A stretch of 64,000 bases of DNA from Nematopogon swammerdamellus. Lineage: Eukaryota > Arthropoda > Insecta > Lepidoptera > Adelidae. The notes below the pieces were generated by a model. That model searched no databases. It saw nothing but the letters and a program-made list of their open reading frames with translations, and was not told the DNA's origin. Location of the stretch: contig OX336343.1 in the NCBI GenBank assembly GCA_946902875.1, positions 10,529,754 through 10,593,753 on the forward strand. Reading direction: 5' to 3'. This document shows, one piece after another, positions 45,770-55,684 of this stretch (position 1 is its first letter; every line of letters starts with the position of its first letter). A program made the position numbers and the translations under genes.

Positions 45770-47135
45770 ACCGGTAGAGTGCGAGTCGGACTCACGCACC
45801 GAGAGTTTCGTACCACCACGTCAACTTGGTGATAATTTGGGTTTTAAAAAAAAATTAAATTAATCTAGAAAATGTAAAAAAAATTTTTTTCTTAATCGTT
45901 TCAGTTTCATGCCAGGAACAAAAAAGTCTTCCAGCACATAGATCTCTTTCTTTCATAAATAGTGAAAAACCACAATTTTTGTTTTATTAGTATGGAATAG
46001 AAAGAATTTGATTTTTTTTACCAACTTACACGTGTTACATCATAATGGTAATGAAGACTTTTTTGTTACTGTTATGAAACTGAATCGGTTAGGCTATAAA
46101 AATCAAACACCTATTTTTTCATTCAAATACATAAAAAAATATTTTACATAAAAAAAAAGCCCAAGGTCCAAAAAAAATTATATTGGTTTTACTCCCTATA
46201 TGATACATAACCCCCCCCCCCCCCCCCCCTTAGCGTACTATTAACAAATTTTGAAAGACCTAATAGTAATTATAATTTTAAAAAACTCGCACTGTTACCT
46301 AGGTCACATTTTTAACTTTTTTTTTCAAATGCGCAAATTTGCGCAAACTTTTTTTGGTGATATGAATAGATGCGAGAAGGAATGTTTCCGAATACTTCCA
46401 AAGGGAATCATTCGGAATCATTCGCAAAACTACCGAAAGCTTCGGAATCTTTCGAATTAACTATAGTTTTATCCATCTGTGATGTTTTCACGTTTTTTAG
46501 GTTGATGAGAAGTCATTTTAACAAGAAACCGGCCAAGTGCGTGTCGAACTCGCACACGAAGGGTTCCGTATCATCGTACAAGATTTAACACTACGTACTA
46601 TAATTCACCTGCCGTACGGAGTAGGTAGGTTTAGCCCATTCGCTCAGATACGGTCCAAAGGCGCGCGCGGCGGTGGCGCCGCCTTTGTTTTCTCGGCGGC
46701 ACCTTTTATCGGCGTCGGCATGTGCTTTGTCGGCATTACAAAGAGCAACTCTATGAAAACGAACGGGCTTTACCTACTGTCCATTGTTTTTTTAGGAATT
46801 AAGAACCTAATAAAAAACAGAAACAACCGCACGATAGGTAAATACTTATTTACCTACTTATTAACCCTCATTTAATGTCTATTTAAGGCGGAAATAGGAA
46901 TGAACGCGGCCTTCAATTTCGAACACGTCGTCGTCGGTGGGGAAGGGGCGAAGATCCCCGCGAAACTATAGGTAGCTGTGAGTCGGGCTCAGCAACATAT
47001 ACGGAAATTTGCGCGGAATATTAAACTTGGTTGTAGCTCAGCGGTAACGTGCGTGCTTACGGCCCGATGGGTCGTCGGTTCAATTCTTGAAGGTTATAAC
47101 TTTTTTTTTTTTATATATCATGGGCAAATATGTAT
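45770..47135. other. Repeat-rich non-coding DNA with poly-C run and tRNA-like SINE head
   Basis: A run of 20 or more C lies at 46210-46230. Copies of a short module (GTCGAACTCGCACACGAAGG, then GTTCCGTA) recur near 45785 and 46540. A tRNA-like head (GGTTGTAGCTCAGCGGTAAC ... CGGTTCAATTCTTG, 47027-47088) precedes a T-run and is a SINE head rather than a tRNA gene. No coding sequence is supported. Confidence 0.55.
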
Positions 47136-47139
47136 AAAA

Positions 47140-47500
47140 GAAAGTGGTCAAGTTCGAGTCGAGCTCGCGTAAAGAGGGTTCCGTACCATCCGGTTTTCTG
47201 TGAGAACTAGAAGGCTTAGGATTTTTTTACGAAACTTTGTATATTTGTAGGTAGCGTATATCCCGTAGAATTTTTTTTTTAGTGATCAAGTTCGAGTCGA
47301 CCTCGCGTAAAGAGGGTTCCGTACCATCCCGTTTTCTGTGAGAACTAGAAGACTTAGGATTTTTTGACGAAACTTTGTATATTGGTAGGTAGCGTACCTG
47401 GAGATTTTACAAACGGAGATTTTTTTTAGTGGTCAAGTTCGAGTCGTGCTCGCGTAAAGAGGGTTCCGTACCATCCCGTTTTCTGTGAAAACTAGAAACT
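47140..47500 (+). repeat. Three tandem copies of a 137-150-bp module
   Basis: Units starting GTGGTCAAGTTCGAGTCG (47144), GTGATCAAGTTCGAGTCG (47281) and GTGGTCAAGTTCGAGTCG (47431) continue with GCGTAAAGAGGGTTCCGTAC and TTTTCTGTGA. The array abuts the 100-bp satellite. Confidence 0.85.
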
Positions 47501-48374
47501 TCGTCATGAACTTTTGTTTTGGTCATAACTCGAGAACCACTGGTGCTATACCCATCGTGTTGGCACTCTAACTTCAGGTCTCGGTGAGATCTATCCACAT
47601 GCCACGTCAACTTTTGTTTTGGTCATAACACGAGAAACACTGGTGCTACACCGATCGTGTTGGTACTCAAACTTCAGGTCTCGAGTTCATGTGATAGATG
47701 GATAGATCTCACCGAGACCTGAAGTTTGAGTACCAACACGATGGGTCTAGCACCAGTGGTTCTCGAGTTATGACCAAAACAAAAGTTCATGTGGCAGATG
47801 GATAGATCTCTCCGAGACCTGAAGTTTGAGTACCTACACGATGGGTCTAGCACCAGTGGTTCTCGAGTTATGGCCAAATCAAAAGTTCATGTGACAGATG
47901 GACAGATCTCACCGAGACCTGAAGTTTGAGTACCAACACGATGGGTCTAGCACCAGTGGTTCTCGAGTTATGACCAAAACAAAAGTTCACGTGACAGATG
48001 GATAGATCTCACCGAGACGCAAAGTTTGAGTACCAACACGATGAGTCTAGCACCAGTGGTTCTCGAGTTATGACCAAAACAAAAGTTCATGTGACAGATG
48101 GATAGATCTCACTGAGACCTGAAGTTTGAGTACCAACACGATGGGTCTAGCACCAGTGGTTCTCGAGTTATGACCAAAACAAAAGTTCACGTGACAGATG
48201 GATAGATCTCACCGAGACCTGAGGTTTGAGTACAAACACGATGGGTCTAGCACCAGTGGTTCTCGAGTTATGACCAAAACAAAAGTTCATGTGACAGATG
48301 GATAGATCTCACCGAGACCTGAAGTTTGAGTACCAACACGATGGGTCTAGCACCAGTGGTTCTCGAGTTATGAC
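47498..48374. repeat. 100-bp satellite with a head-to-head inversion
   Basis: Seven units have a strict 100-bp period (TCTCGAGTTATG at 47761, 47861, 47961, 48061, 48161, 48261 and 48361). About two earlier units (47498-47685) are in opposite orientation. Units differ by only a few substitutions. The junction near 47686 joins CAGGTCTCGAGTTCATG. The array ends abruptly at GTTATGACC and passes into the AACCGGTT-rich stretch. Confidence 0.93.
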
Positions 48375-48690
48375 CCGGTTCTTAAACGAGTCCGGTTATG
48401 CAGCTAGGTTCGAGAACCGGTTCTCAAAACCATCATGCAAACCGGTTCTTAAAAGGGTTCTTGCGAACCGGTTCTAAGAACCATTCTGCAAACTGGTTCT
48501 TAAAGGGTTCTTTCGAACCGGTTCTTTAACCCACCTGCGGAACCGGTTCGTTTGAAGAACCGGTTCATCGGTTTTTGAACTGGTTCAGAAAACCGGTTCC
48601 TAAACCAGTTATTTTATGAACCGGTTCTATAACCGTAATCTCTTTAGAACCCTTTTCGAACAGGTTACGAACCGGTTCTTTTGAACATTT
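48373..48690. repeat. Cluster of AACCGGTT palindromes
   Basis: Nine perfect AACCGGTT sites start at 48415, 48440, 48466, 48516, 48541, 48558, 48591, 48619 and 48670, with several one-mismatch versions between. Most sit within GAACCGGTTC. The spacing is irregular (17-51 bp), so it is not a simple tandem repeat. AACCGGTT is the consensus recognised by Grainyhead/CP2 transcription factors. Function is inference. Confidence 0.9.
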
Positions 48691-48699
48691 TCGGTCCCT

Positions 48700-49928
48700 G
48701 CTTATTAACCAATAAACAGTATCTATGTAATTTTACAAAATTAAAAAAAATTACAAAATTTACATCGTCAGAAAAAAAAAATCGCTCAAAATTATTTTGG
48801 AACTGGAACATTATTTATTGTTATTACAATGTTTAAAAACATCTACAATTCAAACCTCAACCACCATTTTAGAATATAATTACCACACAAACAATAAACA
48901 ACCACAACATAGTTCTTAAATATTCCTCAACTCGCATGACGCATCGCGCGCGCAGCGCCACCGCCAGACAGTATCGGTCCGTTCCGTATCTATTCAACGA
49001 AAGATGACGAAAGCTTCGTATCTTTTGGGAAGTATTCCCTGCCTACGTCACGCGAAACTATACGCATAACAACCACACAGCGCATAGCAGGTACCTACCT
49101 ACGCACGCCGTCCGCGCCGTCCGCCCGTCTCGCTGCGCCCCCCCCCCCCGCGCCGCGCATCGCCTCCGCTCCGCCGCCAGTCGACTGCGTGCGAGTGTAG
49201 GTAGGCCGCTTGCATGGATTCGTTTCGTTCGTTCGCGCGATCTTCGATCATTTATATATAAGTAGGTATTGTCATTTTGAAATAATAATTATCTTGGGGC
49301 ATTCCATATAATGTATATACGAATATCCATAAATTGAAAACTGATTAAATCCGGCTCGGTCGAAAATTAACAAAATAGGTATTACGCATTCCTCTTCATA
49401 CTGAATAAACTTCTATAAATCCTGGAAAGATTCCATGATTTTCGAAGTATTCCTTATTTATTCCGAATAATTCGTAAGTTTTGCAACTATAGATATGACA
49501 CCTGTATTAGTGTACCAATTATGCCTTATTTCTGTTTTACGTGGAAAACGCTGGAAACACGTACTAAATGCTTAGATAATTCAGAAAATACAACATTTTT
49601 AAAGGTTACCTTTTAAAATATATTAATAAAACATTACATGCTTATATTTAAACAAAAATATATTTACAATGATGTACGTACCTTCCAGATTATCCTCCAT
49701 TTTGCAGAATTAAAAAAGATGGAATACGAACAACGATACACCTCAAACGAAATCATGAACTTTTCTTTAAAACGTACGCATCGCCGAGAAGGCAATTTTC
49801 AATTGTCAAATACACAAATGCTAGTGCATCCTAACGCGTCCAATGACTGAAGGGGGGTGGAGCGGTTACTAGTCCCCACTCCTAATTAGGTTGCGACGTT
49901 GTAGAACCACTTTCGGCATTTTTACTTA
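48700..49928. other. Non-coding DNA with GC-rich patch
   Basis: Bases 49090-49200 are strongly GC-rich with a run of C (GCGCCCCCCCCCCCCGCGCC). The remainder is AT-rich. Short frames such as 49638-49850 have no domain. Confidence 0.4.
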
Positions 49929-49964
49929 TGACCAAGCTTCCCATACTGCGCGACACAGTGTGCG
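49929..49964. repeat. Perfect 36-bp inverted repeat, right arm
   Basis: This is the exact reverse complement of 45307-45342. A GCC/CGG-rich triplet stretch follows immediately (49963-49990). Confidence 0.85.
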
Positions 49965-50194
49965 ACGGCGGCGGAGGCGGCGGCGCGGCGTCCAACTTCG
50001 TTATGTCTCGTGAGAATGCTGCCGCGATCGAGTTGCAATCGAGTTACTATCTAATTGTATTCGAGCGCCACGGTCGCTACACAGTTTAGGGAAATGAATG
50101 GCTAGATGAGACAACGTGAGCGCTCTCTACGGAAACACGGTATCGCCAACATTCCTACCAATCAAACTGACAGCAACGCGCAGAGTTTCGCCGC

Positions 50195-50640
50195 CATAAA
50201 TTTGTTTTGTAGAAAGCGCGACATGTAGCGCCGAGCCACCCATAAGGTATCTAACGACGCCCATGGACATTCGGTCGCACGCGGGGGTTACGAATGCTAT
50301 GCCGGCCTGACAGATGCTTATTCACGCCTCTCTTGAAGGACCCAAGACTGTACTATAGGGAAAGCGATCCGAAGGCGAAGCGAAGCGAAAGGCAGAGCGA
50401 TCCAGAGTTTACCAGTTCTGTGGAGGAAAGACCTGCATAGATTGGTATGTATCCGCGGTAAGTCCAGCGTATAGAGATGGTGCCCGGTGCGCGTTGGGAT
50501 CGCGTTAAAAAGCTTCTCCGTGTGCTCCCCATGGAATAAGCGATAGAACACACTTAGGGCGCCGACATCCCTACGAACTTGCAGTGGTTCTAGATCGCAG
50601 GACACGTCGCGGGGTCATTCATGCACCGATCGCATGTCGA
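50195..50640 (-). mobile_element. LINE family C, C-terminal part and 3' UTR
   Basis: The minus-strand frame 50318-50605 reads LEPLQVRRDVGALSVFYRLF and then LCRSFLHRTGKLWIALP, the end of a CR1-like ORF2. Its 3' UTR has the family marker CCATAAGGTATCTAACGACG in plus orientation. Confidence 0.8.
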
Positions 50641-51260
50641 CATCAGCAGACAATGAGAGAGCGCAAATATGTCGACGTCCTGTGCTGTAAGCGGTATGGC
50701 TCCGCATAATGCAGCGGCAGGGTGGGTGCTTTATCGCGCATCTAGCCGTTATATCTCCGATCTCTGGTGGCACTCAGAGACTAAATTTTGCTTGCCCGCA
50801 GCTCCGTATGCTTCATTGTCTTGTTTGTGAAGGTTTCTAAACTACGCTAAAGATACGTTATGCGACTTGGAAATTTTGTGTACTTTGAACTAAATGAATG
50901 CTAGATTTCCTTCATACATAATTTTTATACAATATCTCTAAAAGCTTCCAGTGTAAGTGGATTTAAGTATGTAGTGCCGTACTTACAGAGTTTTCGGTTA
51001 CCGCCCGGCACTTTGCCGCCGTCCTACTGAAGTGAAAACTGTCTTTGGGACCGTAAAATTTTCACAGAATATATATTATTATCCCGGAAATAACAAAAAA
51101 AAAAAAGAATAATATAAATAATAAACGTCTATGTATAAGAGGATATTCGGGCAATTAGAAGATCAAACGGAGTTTATTTCAAACTGAGTTTATTAAGCAC
51201 AGGTTGATGATACGAAAAGTATGAAATATAACGAAATAGGTTGACATTTAAATTACGTGT
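50641..51260. other. Intergenic region
   Basis: No coding sequence or named repeat was recognised, apart from a poly-A run at 51092-51106. Confidence 0.35.
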
Positions 51261-51261
51261 C

Positions 51262-51470
51262 AAGGTTTAATTAAGATACGTCTTGCCTAGAGTTGTGGGT
51301 TGAGTCTGGCAACATTCTAAATTGAAATCTTCTTTCATGGAACTGAGAAATGATTTGTTTTATGTATGTCGGAGTTGAAATCTCCACAGAAGATGATTGG
51401 CGTTTCAATGTCAGGTTCCACTGCGGGTAGAATTTTCTTTATCGCTTGAGAATATCGAAGCAGTTATTGA
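51262..51470 (-). pseudogene. Endonuclease/exonuclease-like fragment
   Basis: The minus strand reads SQAIKKILPAVEPDIETPII followed by FCGDFNSD, the GDFNxD motif of the exonuclease-endonuclease-phosphatase fold. It then meets a stop after HFSVP. It could come from a LINE, a Helentron or a host nuclease. The fragment is too short to decide. Confidence 0.45.
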
Positions 51471-51481
51471 AAAACAATAGC

Positions 51482-51577
51482 TTCTCTTATATTCTCTCCC
51501 TTTCTCCTACCTTTCTCTAACCCTCCATACCTCCCTCCCTCGCTCTCTCCCTCCCTCGATCTCTCCTCCCTCCCATG
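51482..51577 (+). repeat. Polypyrimidine tract
   Basis: CTTCTCTTATATTCTCTCCC and then CTCCCTCCCTCG-type repeats make about 95 bp that are almost all C and T on the plus strand. Confidence 0.8.
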
Positions 51578-51596
51578 GAGTATTTTAGTTATTGAA

Positions 51597-52036
51597 CAAG
51601 CTGGAATATTCTAGAACATTTTATATTCTAGAACATTCTTGATCGGTTTAGATCATTTTAGAATATTATAGAACATCATGGAGTATTTTGTACATTATCG
51701 ATGTTTCTACACGATTTTAGAACACTTCAAATTATTCTCAAAACTTCTAGAGCATTCTGAAACATTACAGATCATTCTAGATGGTTTTATAACATTTTAG
51801 ATTATTATCGAACATCCTAGAATACTCTTGATTATTTTAGAACACTTTCGATTGTTCGGGAACGTTCTCAACCATTCTAGATCATTTTAATATATTTGTT
51901 TGAACATTTCCGAGCATTCTCGACCATTATAGAATATCCTAGATCATTTTAGAAATATCAGATTATTCCCGAACATTCTAGAGCATTTTGGAACATTTAA
52001 GATCATTTTCGAACATTCTAGAACATTTTCGAACCC
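51597..52036. repeat. Degenerate repeat of heat-shock-element-like units
   Basis: A 13-bp-like unit, TTCTAGAACATTN, recurs irregularly for 440 bp. It contains contiguous nGAAn pentamers in alternating orientation, for example GAATATTCTAGAACATT (51604) and GAACATTCTAGAACATT (52015). These match the HSF consensus of three or more alternating units. Whether it functions is not known. Confidence 0.75.
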
Positions 52037-52136
52037 GTAACTGACGAGCGAATTCTCATATTACCGACTTCTTTCACTTATGCACCAACAGATGGCGTTA
52101 GTGCATAAGCTTCTGTTCACGAAATGACCCTTTTAC

Positions 52137-53041
52137 TTGGGCGCGGAACGCCTTAATCGCATTTGGTCCGAGTAGCGAAAAGACTAAATCGCAAAATGAC
52201 CAAGTCGCAAAACGACAGCAAAATGACTAAATAACAAAACGACTAGCTAGTAAAGTAAAATGACGAAGTAGCTAAAAGACTACATTGTGTTTTGTTTATT
52301 AGAAGTATAATCAAAAAGAAAATAGAGTATTTTCTATTTTGTATTTATTTTGTTTAAGTACGTAACAAGGCATTTACAGATGATAATAATTTAAGAGAAC
52401 CGGGAATTCCACTTTTCTCCATACACAAGAGGAAGTCTCTTTCCAACCCTTAAATCTTGCACTAGCATTTAACATTTTTGTGTGTAAAATATATTATCAA
52501 TATCTATGCCCGTACCTATGTTGTCCTTTTTTCGTTATTTAATTTTAAATTAAATATATTTGATTATAAAAATGTGAAAATATAGCAATTTTATGCCTAA
52601 TTTTCATATTTTTATTATGGAAAACTATAAAAAAAATAAGGAAGACATAGAGGCATCCAGTAGGTTTTTTTTGATAGCAAAAAAATATCTCACTTAAATT
52701 GAGGCAGAATAAAGACATGAAAAAGACTTCGCCTAATGAAATTTTAATTATTTTTTTTTGTATTTATCATCATTATTTGTAGCCAGTAAGTATATAGCTA
52801 ATCAAGAAACATATTATAATTTTGAGTGTATAGACGCAACAAGTAAAAACTTTTTGATGTTGAATGTACAAACGCTATGTAGACTTTTCATAAAGTGGTC
52901 GTTTTGTGATTTGGTCCTTTGGAGATCTGGACTTCGCACTACTAAGTCATTTTGCTTTATGGTCGTTTTTCGACTTGGTCATTTTGCGATTTAGTCTTTT
53001 CGCTACTCGGACCAAATGCGATTAAGGCGTTCCGCGCCCAA
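52137..53041. mobile_element. MITE of 0.9 kb with iterated inverted ends
   Basis: Terminal inverted repeats begin TTGGGCGCGGAACGCCTTAA and continue for about 70 bp through CGCATTTGGTCCGAGTAGCG. Inside each end is an iterated motif AAAATGACCAAGTCGC / AAAACGACAG. No target duplication is evident in the eight flanking bases. The interior is AT-rich and non-coding. Confidence 0.85.
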
Positions 53042-53044
53042 CCC

Positions 53045-53680
53045 CTCATTTAGTGCTCCTCCGATTTTAAAATTTGACCGACTTACGAGACACTGATTTC
53101 TGAGGGAGGGTTCCGGAAGTCTTCATGCGAGTATAATTGTCTCATTAATCATTCATTCCTAAATAACCGGAGCCAGAGTTCGCGTCGCATTAATCACATC
53201 TTATGACTCCGTTGTATGAATTAATTTAATTTGTGATTGGTGCTCGGAAGAGAGAAAGGAGAGAGGAACGAGAATTTTCACTTCCGCAATGTGCTCTAGA
53301 AATTAAATACTTATTATTAAATATATTTTAAAAGAAAAGTTGTTTTATTCTTCTTGTTAAGCAAAATTTTCCGAAATTTTATTCATTTGGAAATATTAAA
53401 TTCATATTAATCCCAAAATTGGTAAAAAATCGACGTTGTCGTTTGTCTCTCGTTTGTCTATCTGTCAGTCCTGGTCACATTTAACACTTTATTTAGGTGG
53501 AGGGATGTCAACTTTAAGGTTAAAATAATGGCAACATCCATGGTGGACTAAGAGCGTGTTTCACCAAATACGATTCTCTGTGGGAGACGTGTCCTCACCT
53601 CACGTCGTCGCTGTAACCGTGTTAGACCACAGGGAAATCTCTATTCTTCACCGAACTCCTATTGCAGATAACTCAGCGAG
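53045..53680. other. Intergenic region
   Basis: No gene was recognised. The only notable composition is a purine-rich stretch (GAAGAGAGAAAGGAGAGAGG) near 53250. Confidence 0.35.
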
Positions 53681-53689
53681 CTCTGCCTA

Positions 53690-53900
53690 TTCAACATACA
53701 AACACATACCACACGCTGTATCCCGACAATGGCATTCGTAATCCCCGCGCATCACAAAATGTCCATGGGCATCGTTAGACACCTACTCGTAGGTGAAACG
53801 ACGATACATGTCGCGCTATCCTTAAAAAATCGGAGTAAGCAGAGCAATCGGTGTTGTATTACAAGAACTCTGGTAAATCACAGCACAATACCGACCGCCA
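53690..53900 (+). repeat. Dispersed repeat interrupted by a LINE-C tail
   Basis: The outer sequence (CACACGCTGTATCCCGACAAT | CGGAGTAAGCAGAGCAATCG ... GGTAAATCAC) matches the uninterrupted copy at 62766-62840. The insert 53731-53827 is a LINE-C tail, with AAT on both sides. Confidence 0.8.
53731..53827 (+). mobile_element. LINE family C, severely 5'-truncated insertion
   Basis: About 97 bp from GGCATTCGTAATCCCCGCG to a short A-run (CTTAAAAA). It contains CATGGGCATCGTTAGACACC, the family 3' end marker. Confidence 0.8.
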
Positions 53901-54014
53901 CCGAGTATAATTTTACGGCGTGCACGGGTAGAGGTGCAGTGGGGCTATCCACAAGTAACTAATCAACAATGAGCTCTACATAATTTGCTTTTCTCATCTA
54001 TGCGACCGCGAGCT

Positions 54015-54395
54015 AAGCTGGTAGAGTTAGCTCAGTGGTGCGATAAATCAAGCGCCGTTCGAGATCTTAAGCACACCTGGGCGCGGTCAGAATTGGAATA
54101 GGTGAACGTTCGACCGCAGAGGCTGGCCGTGGTTCAGATTCCACGTAAAGCTGTAGGTCTCTTCCCTTCTTACCTTACTAGGCGGTAGGGCTTAATCCGA
54201 CCGGGTTGTTACCACCGCACTGAATGAAGCGTCGAATCGTCTATGTAAATAGTTCGCGTTTTCCGTCCAGTTCAGTGTAGCCGGCACGACCAAAGGGAAG
54301 CACTGAAATGGCACCTAGTTCACCAATCAAGGTGTTGTTGCTTGACATCACTAGGGTCGTAGGTGATGTAGCCAACCGTGCCAGTTTATATAATA
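54015..54395 (+). mobile_element. SINE with tRNA/5S-type head, diverged
   Basis: Box A-like TTAGCTCAGTGGTGCG is followed by a degenerate 5S-like stretch (CTTAAGCACACCTGGGCGCG, TTGGAATAGGTGAACG). The body and tail are typical but more diverged than the 26998 and 61004 copies. Confidence 0.85.
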
Positions 54396-54399
54396 AAAC

Positions 54400-54880
54400 A
54401 TCTTCCCTTCGTATCGTATTGCGAATAATATTATGTATATGTATATATTAAAAATGCGCTCGCGTAAAATGAAATATTTGTCTGGCTGTCTGTTACAATG
54501 AACTCAACAACGGCTGAAGTTTTAACAAATGGAACCTGATAAATTTTTTAAACGTTTTAGTTTATTAAAATTTTAGGAATAATATTTTTGAAAATAAATT
54601 GCTAAGTACCTATTTATTTGAATGAGACGAATATACGTGCCAATATTTCTAAGATAATATCTACAGTTAAATTCTTAGCTTAACGCCTCAGCTCAATTCC
54701 GACAAAGTCTATTCATCACAACTAAACCCTAACTAAAGGTTTGAGTTAGACATTTCCACACAATACAAACATCACAGTGAAATACAAAAAAAAAAATATG
54801 AAAGAAAGATTCCATTCTGCTCTAGATAATCGCACCCTGGGCATGAACCCGCGATCCGTAGAATACATTCATATTACCTA
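54400..54880. other. Intergenic region
   Basis: No gene was recognised. A tRNA-like box B motif on the minus strand near 54845 (CGGGTTCATGCCC) is isolated and not interpreted. Confidence 0.35.
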
Positions 54881-54881
54881 C

Positions 54882-55039
54882 CCTACCTGCGCCGTCAACG
54901 AATTTTAGGTCATCACTCTTAGGTCATAGGGTAGATAATTGCTTCACAGTACATGCGCAAACCCAAGATGCGAGCGACATGAAAGTCTACCCTATGTTCT
55001 ACGAATTTGACGTAAAATTCGTTGACTGCACAGGTAGGT
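54882..55039. repeat. Hairpin MITE-like inverted repeat
   Basis: The left arm begins CCTACCTGCGCCGTCAACGA and ends CATAGGGTAGA. The right arm is its inverted, slightly diverged copy (TCTACCCTATG ... TCGTTGACTGCACAGGTAGG). Arms are about 54 bp with a 50-bp loop. Confidence 0.8.
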
Positions 55040-55044
55040 CGATC

Positions 55045-55540
55045 GGCATTAAAGTTTTGAGGGAACTGCACATCACCATTTCTTGAAGCGAAAGCCTGAT
55101 CTCTAACACAAGATGGACAATATTTTTTTTATTTAATAATTATTTGTACTCGTACATGGTATTTCAACTACACCCACAGAGTGAGTAATCGCGTCGGAGT
55201 GAAGACGGCTGTCGATCGCTGTTCTGTTGTTAATTTTTTATTTTTATGGACAACTGGCCCGGGTGGCTGTGCCCATAATTTCAAAAGAAGATCAGACAAA
55301 GCCAATAACACCACTTTACATATCATTATAGTACATCGTGTTATATATGTATGTACCTACATATAACGACGTATATTCACAACACAAATTTCACATTACA
55401 TAATTATATTCAATCTACTACATGACAGCGCATGAAAAGAACAGAAGGTGCACTCTTAGATGCGCGATGGAACATGTACCGTATATGGCTTCCGTGTCTC
55501 GTTCCGTGTAAATAAATAACAATTCACCGCGAATGCCGTA
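55045..55540. other. Intergenic region
   Basis: No gene or named repeat was recognised. Confidence 0.35.
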
Positions 55541-55544
55541 AAAG

Positions 55545-55684
55545 GTTTTTTTTTTATGGAAACTGACACGGTTGGCTACATCACCTACAACGTCCGTGAT
55601 GTCAGCCCATAACACCGGGTGAACTAGGTGCCATGTCAGTGCTTCCCCCTTTGATCGTGCCGGCTACACAGAACTGGTCGGAAA
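55545..55684 (-). mobile_element. SINE, 3' half, split by a 1.98-kb insertion
   Basis: The minus-strand SINE tail and body run to AGAACTGGTCGGAAA (55670-55684). The same 15 bases recur at 57665-57679, where the SINE resumes. Confidence 0.88.

Noticed and set aside
46537..46875. 112-residue ORF with hydrophobic stretch
   Set aside because: It begins in a dispersed repeat module and has no signal or domain; it is likely a chance frame.
47027..47090. tRNA gene on the plus strand
   Set aside because: Box A and a weak box B are present, but stem pairing fails and a T-run follows within a repeat-rich region.
47498..48374. CRISPR array
   Set aside because: Units are contiguous 100-bp repeats without spacers, with an internal inversion, in an animal genome.
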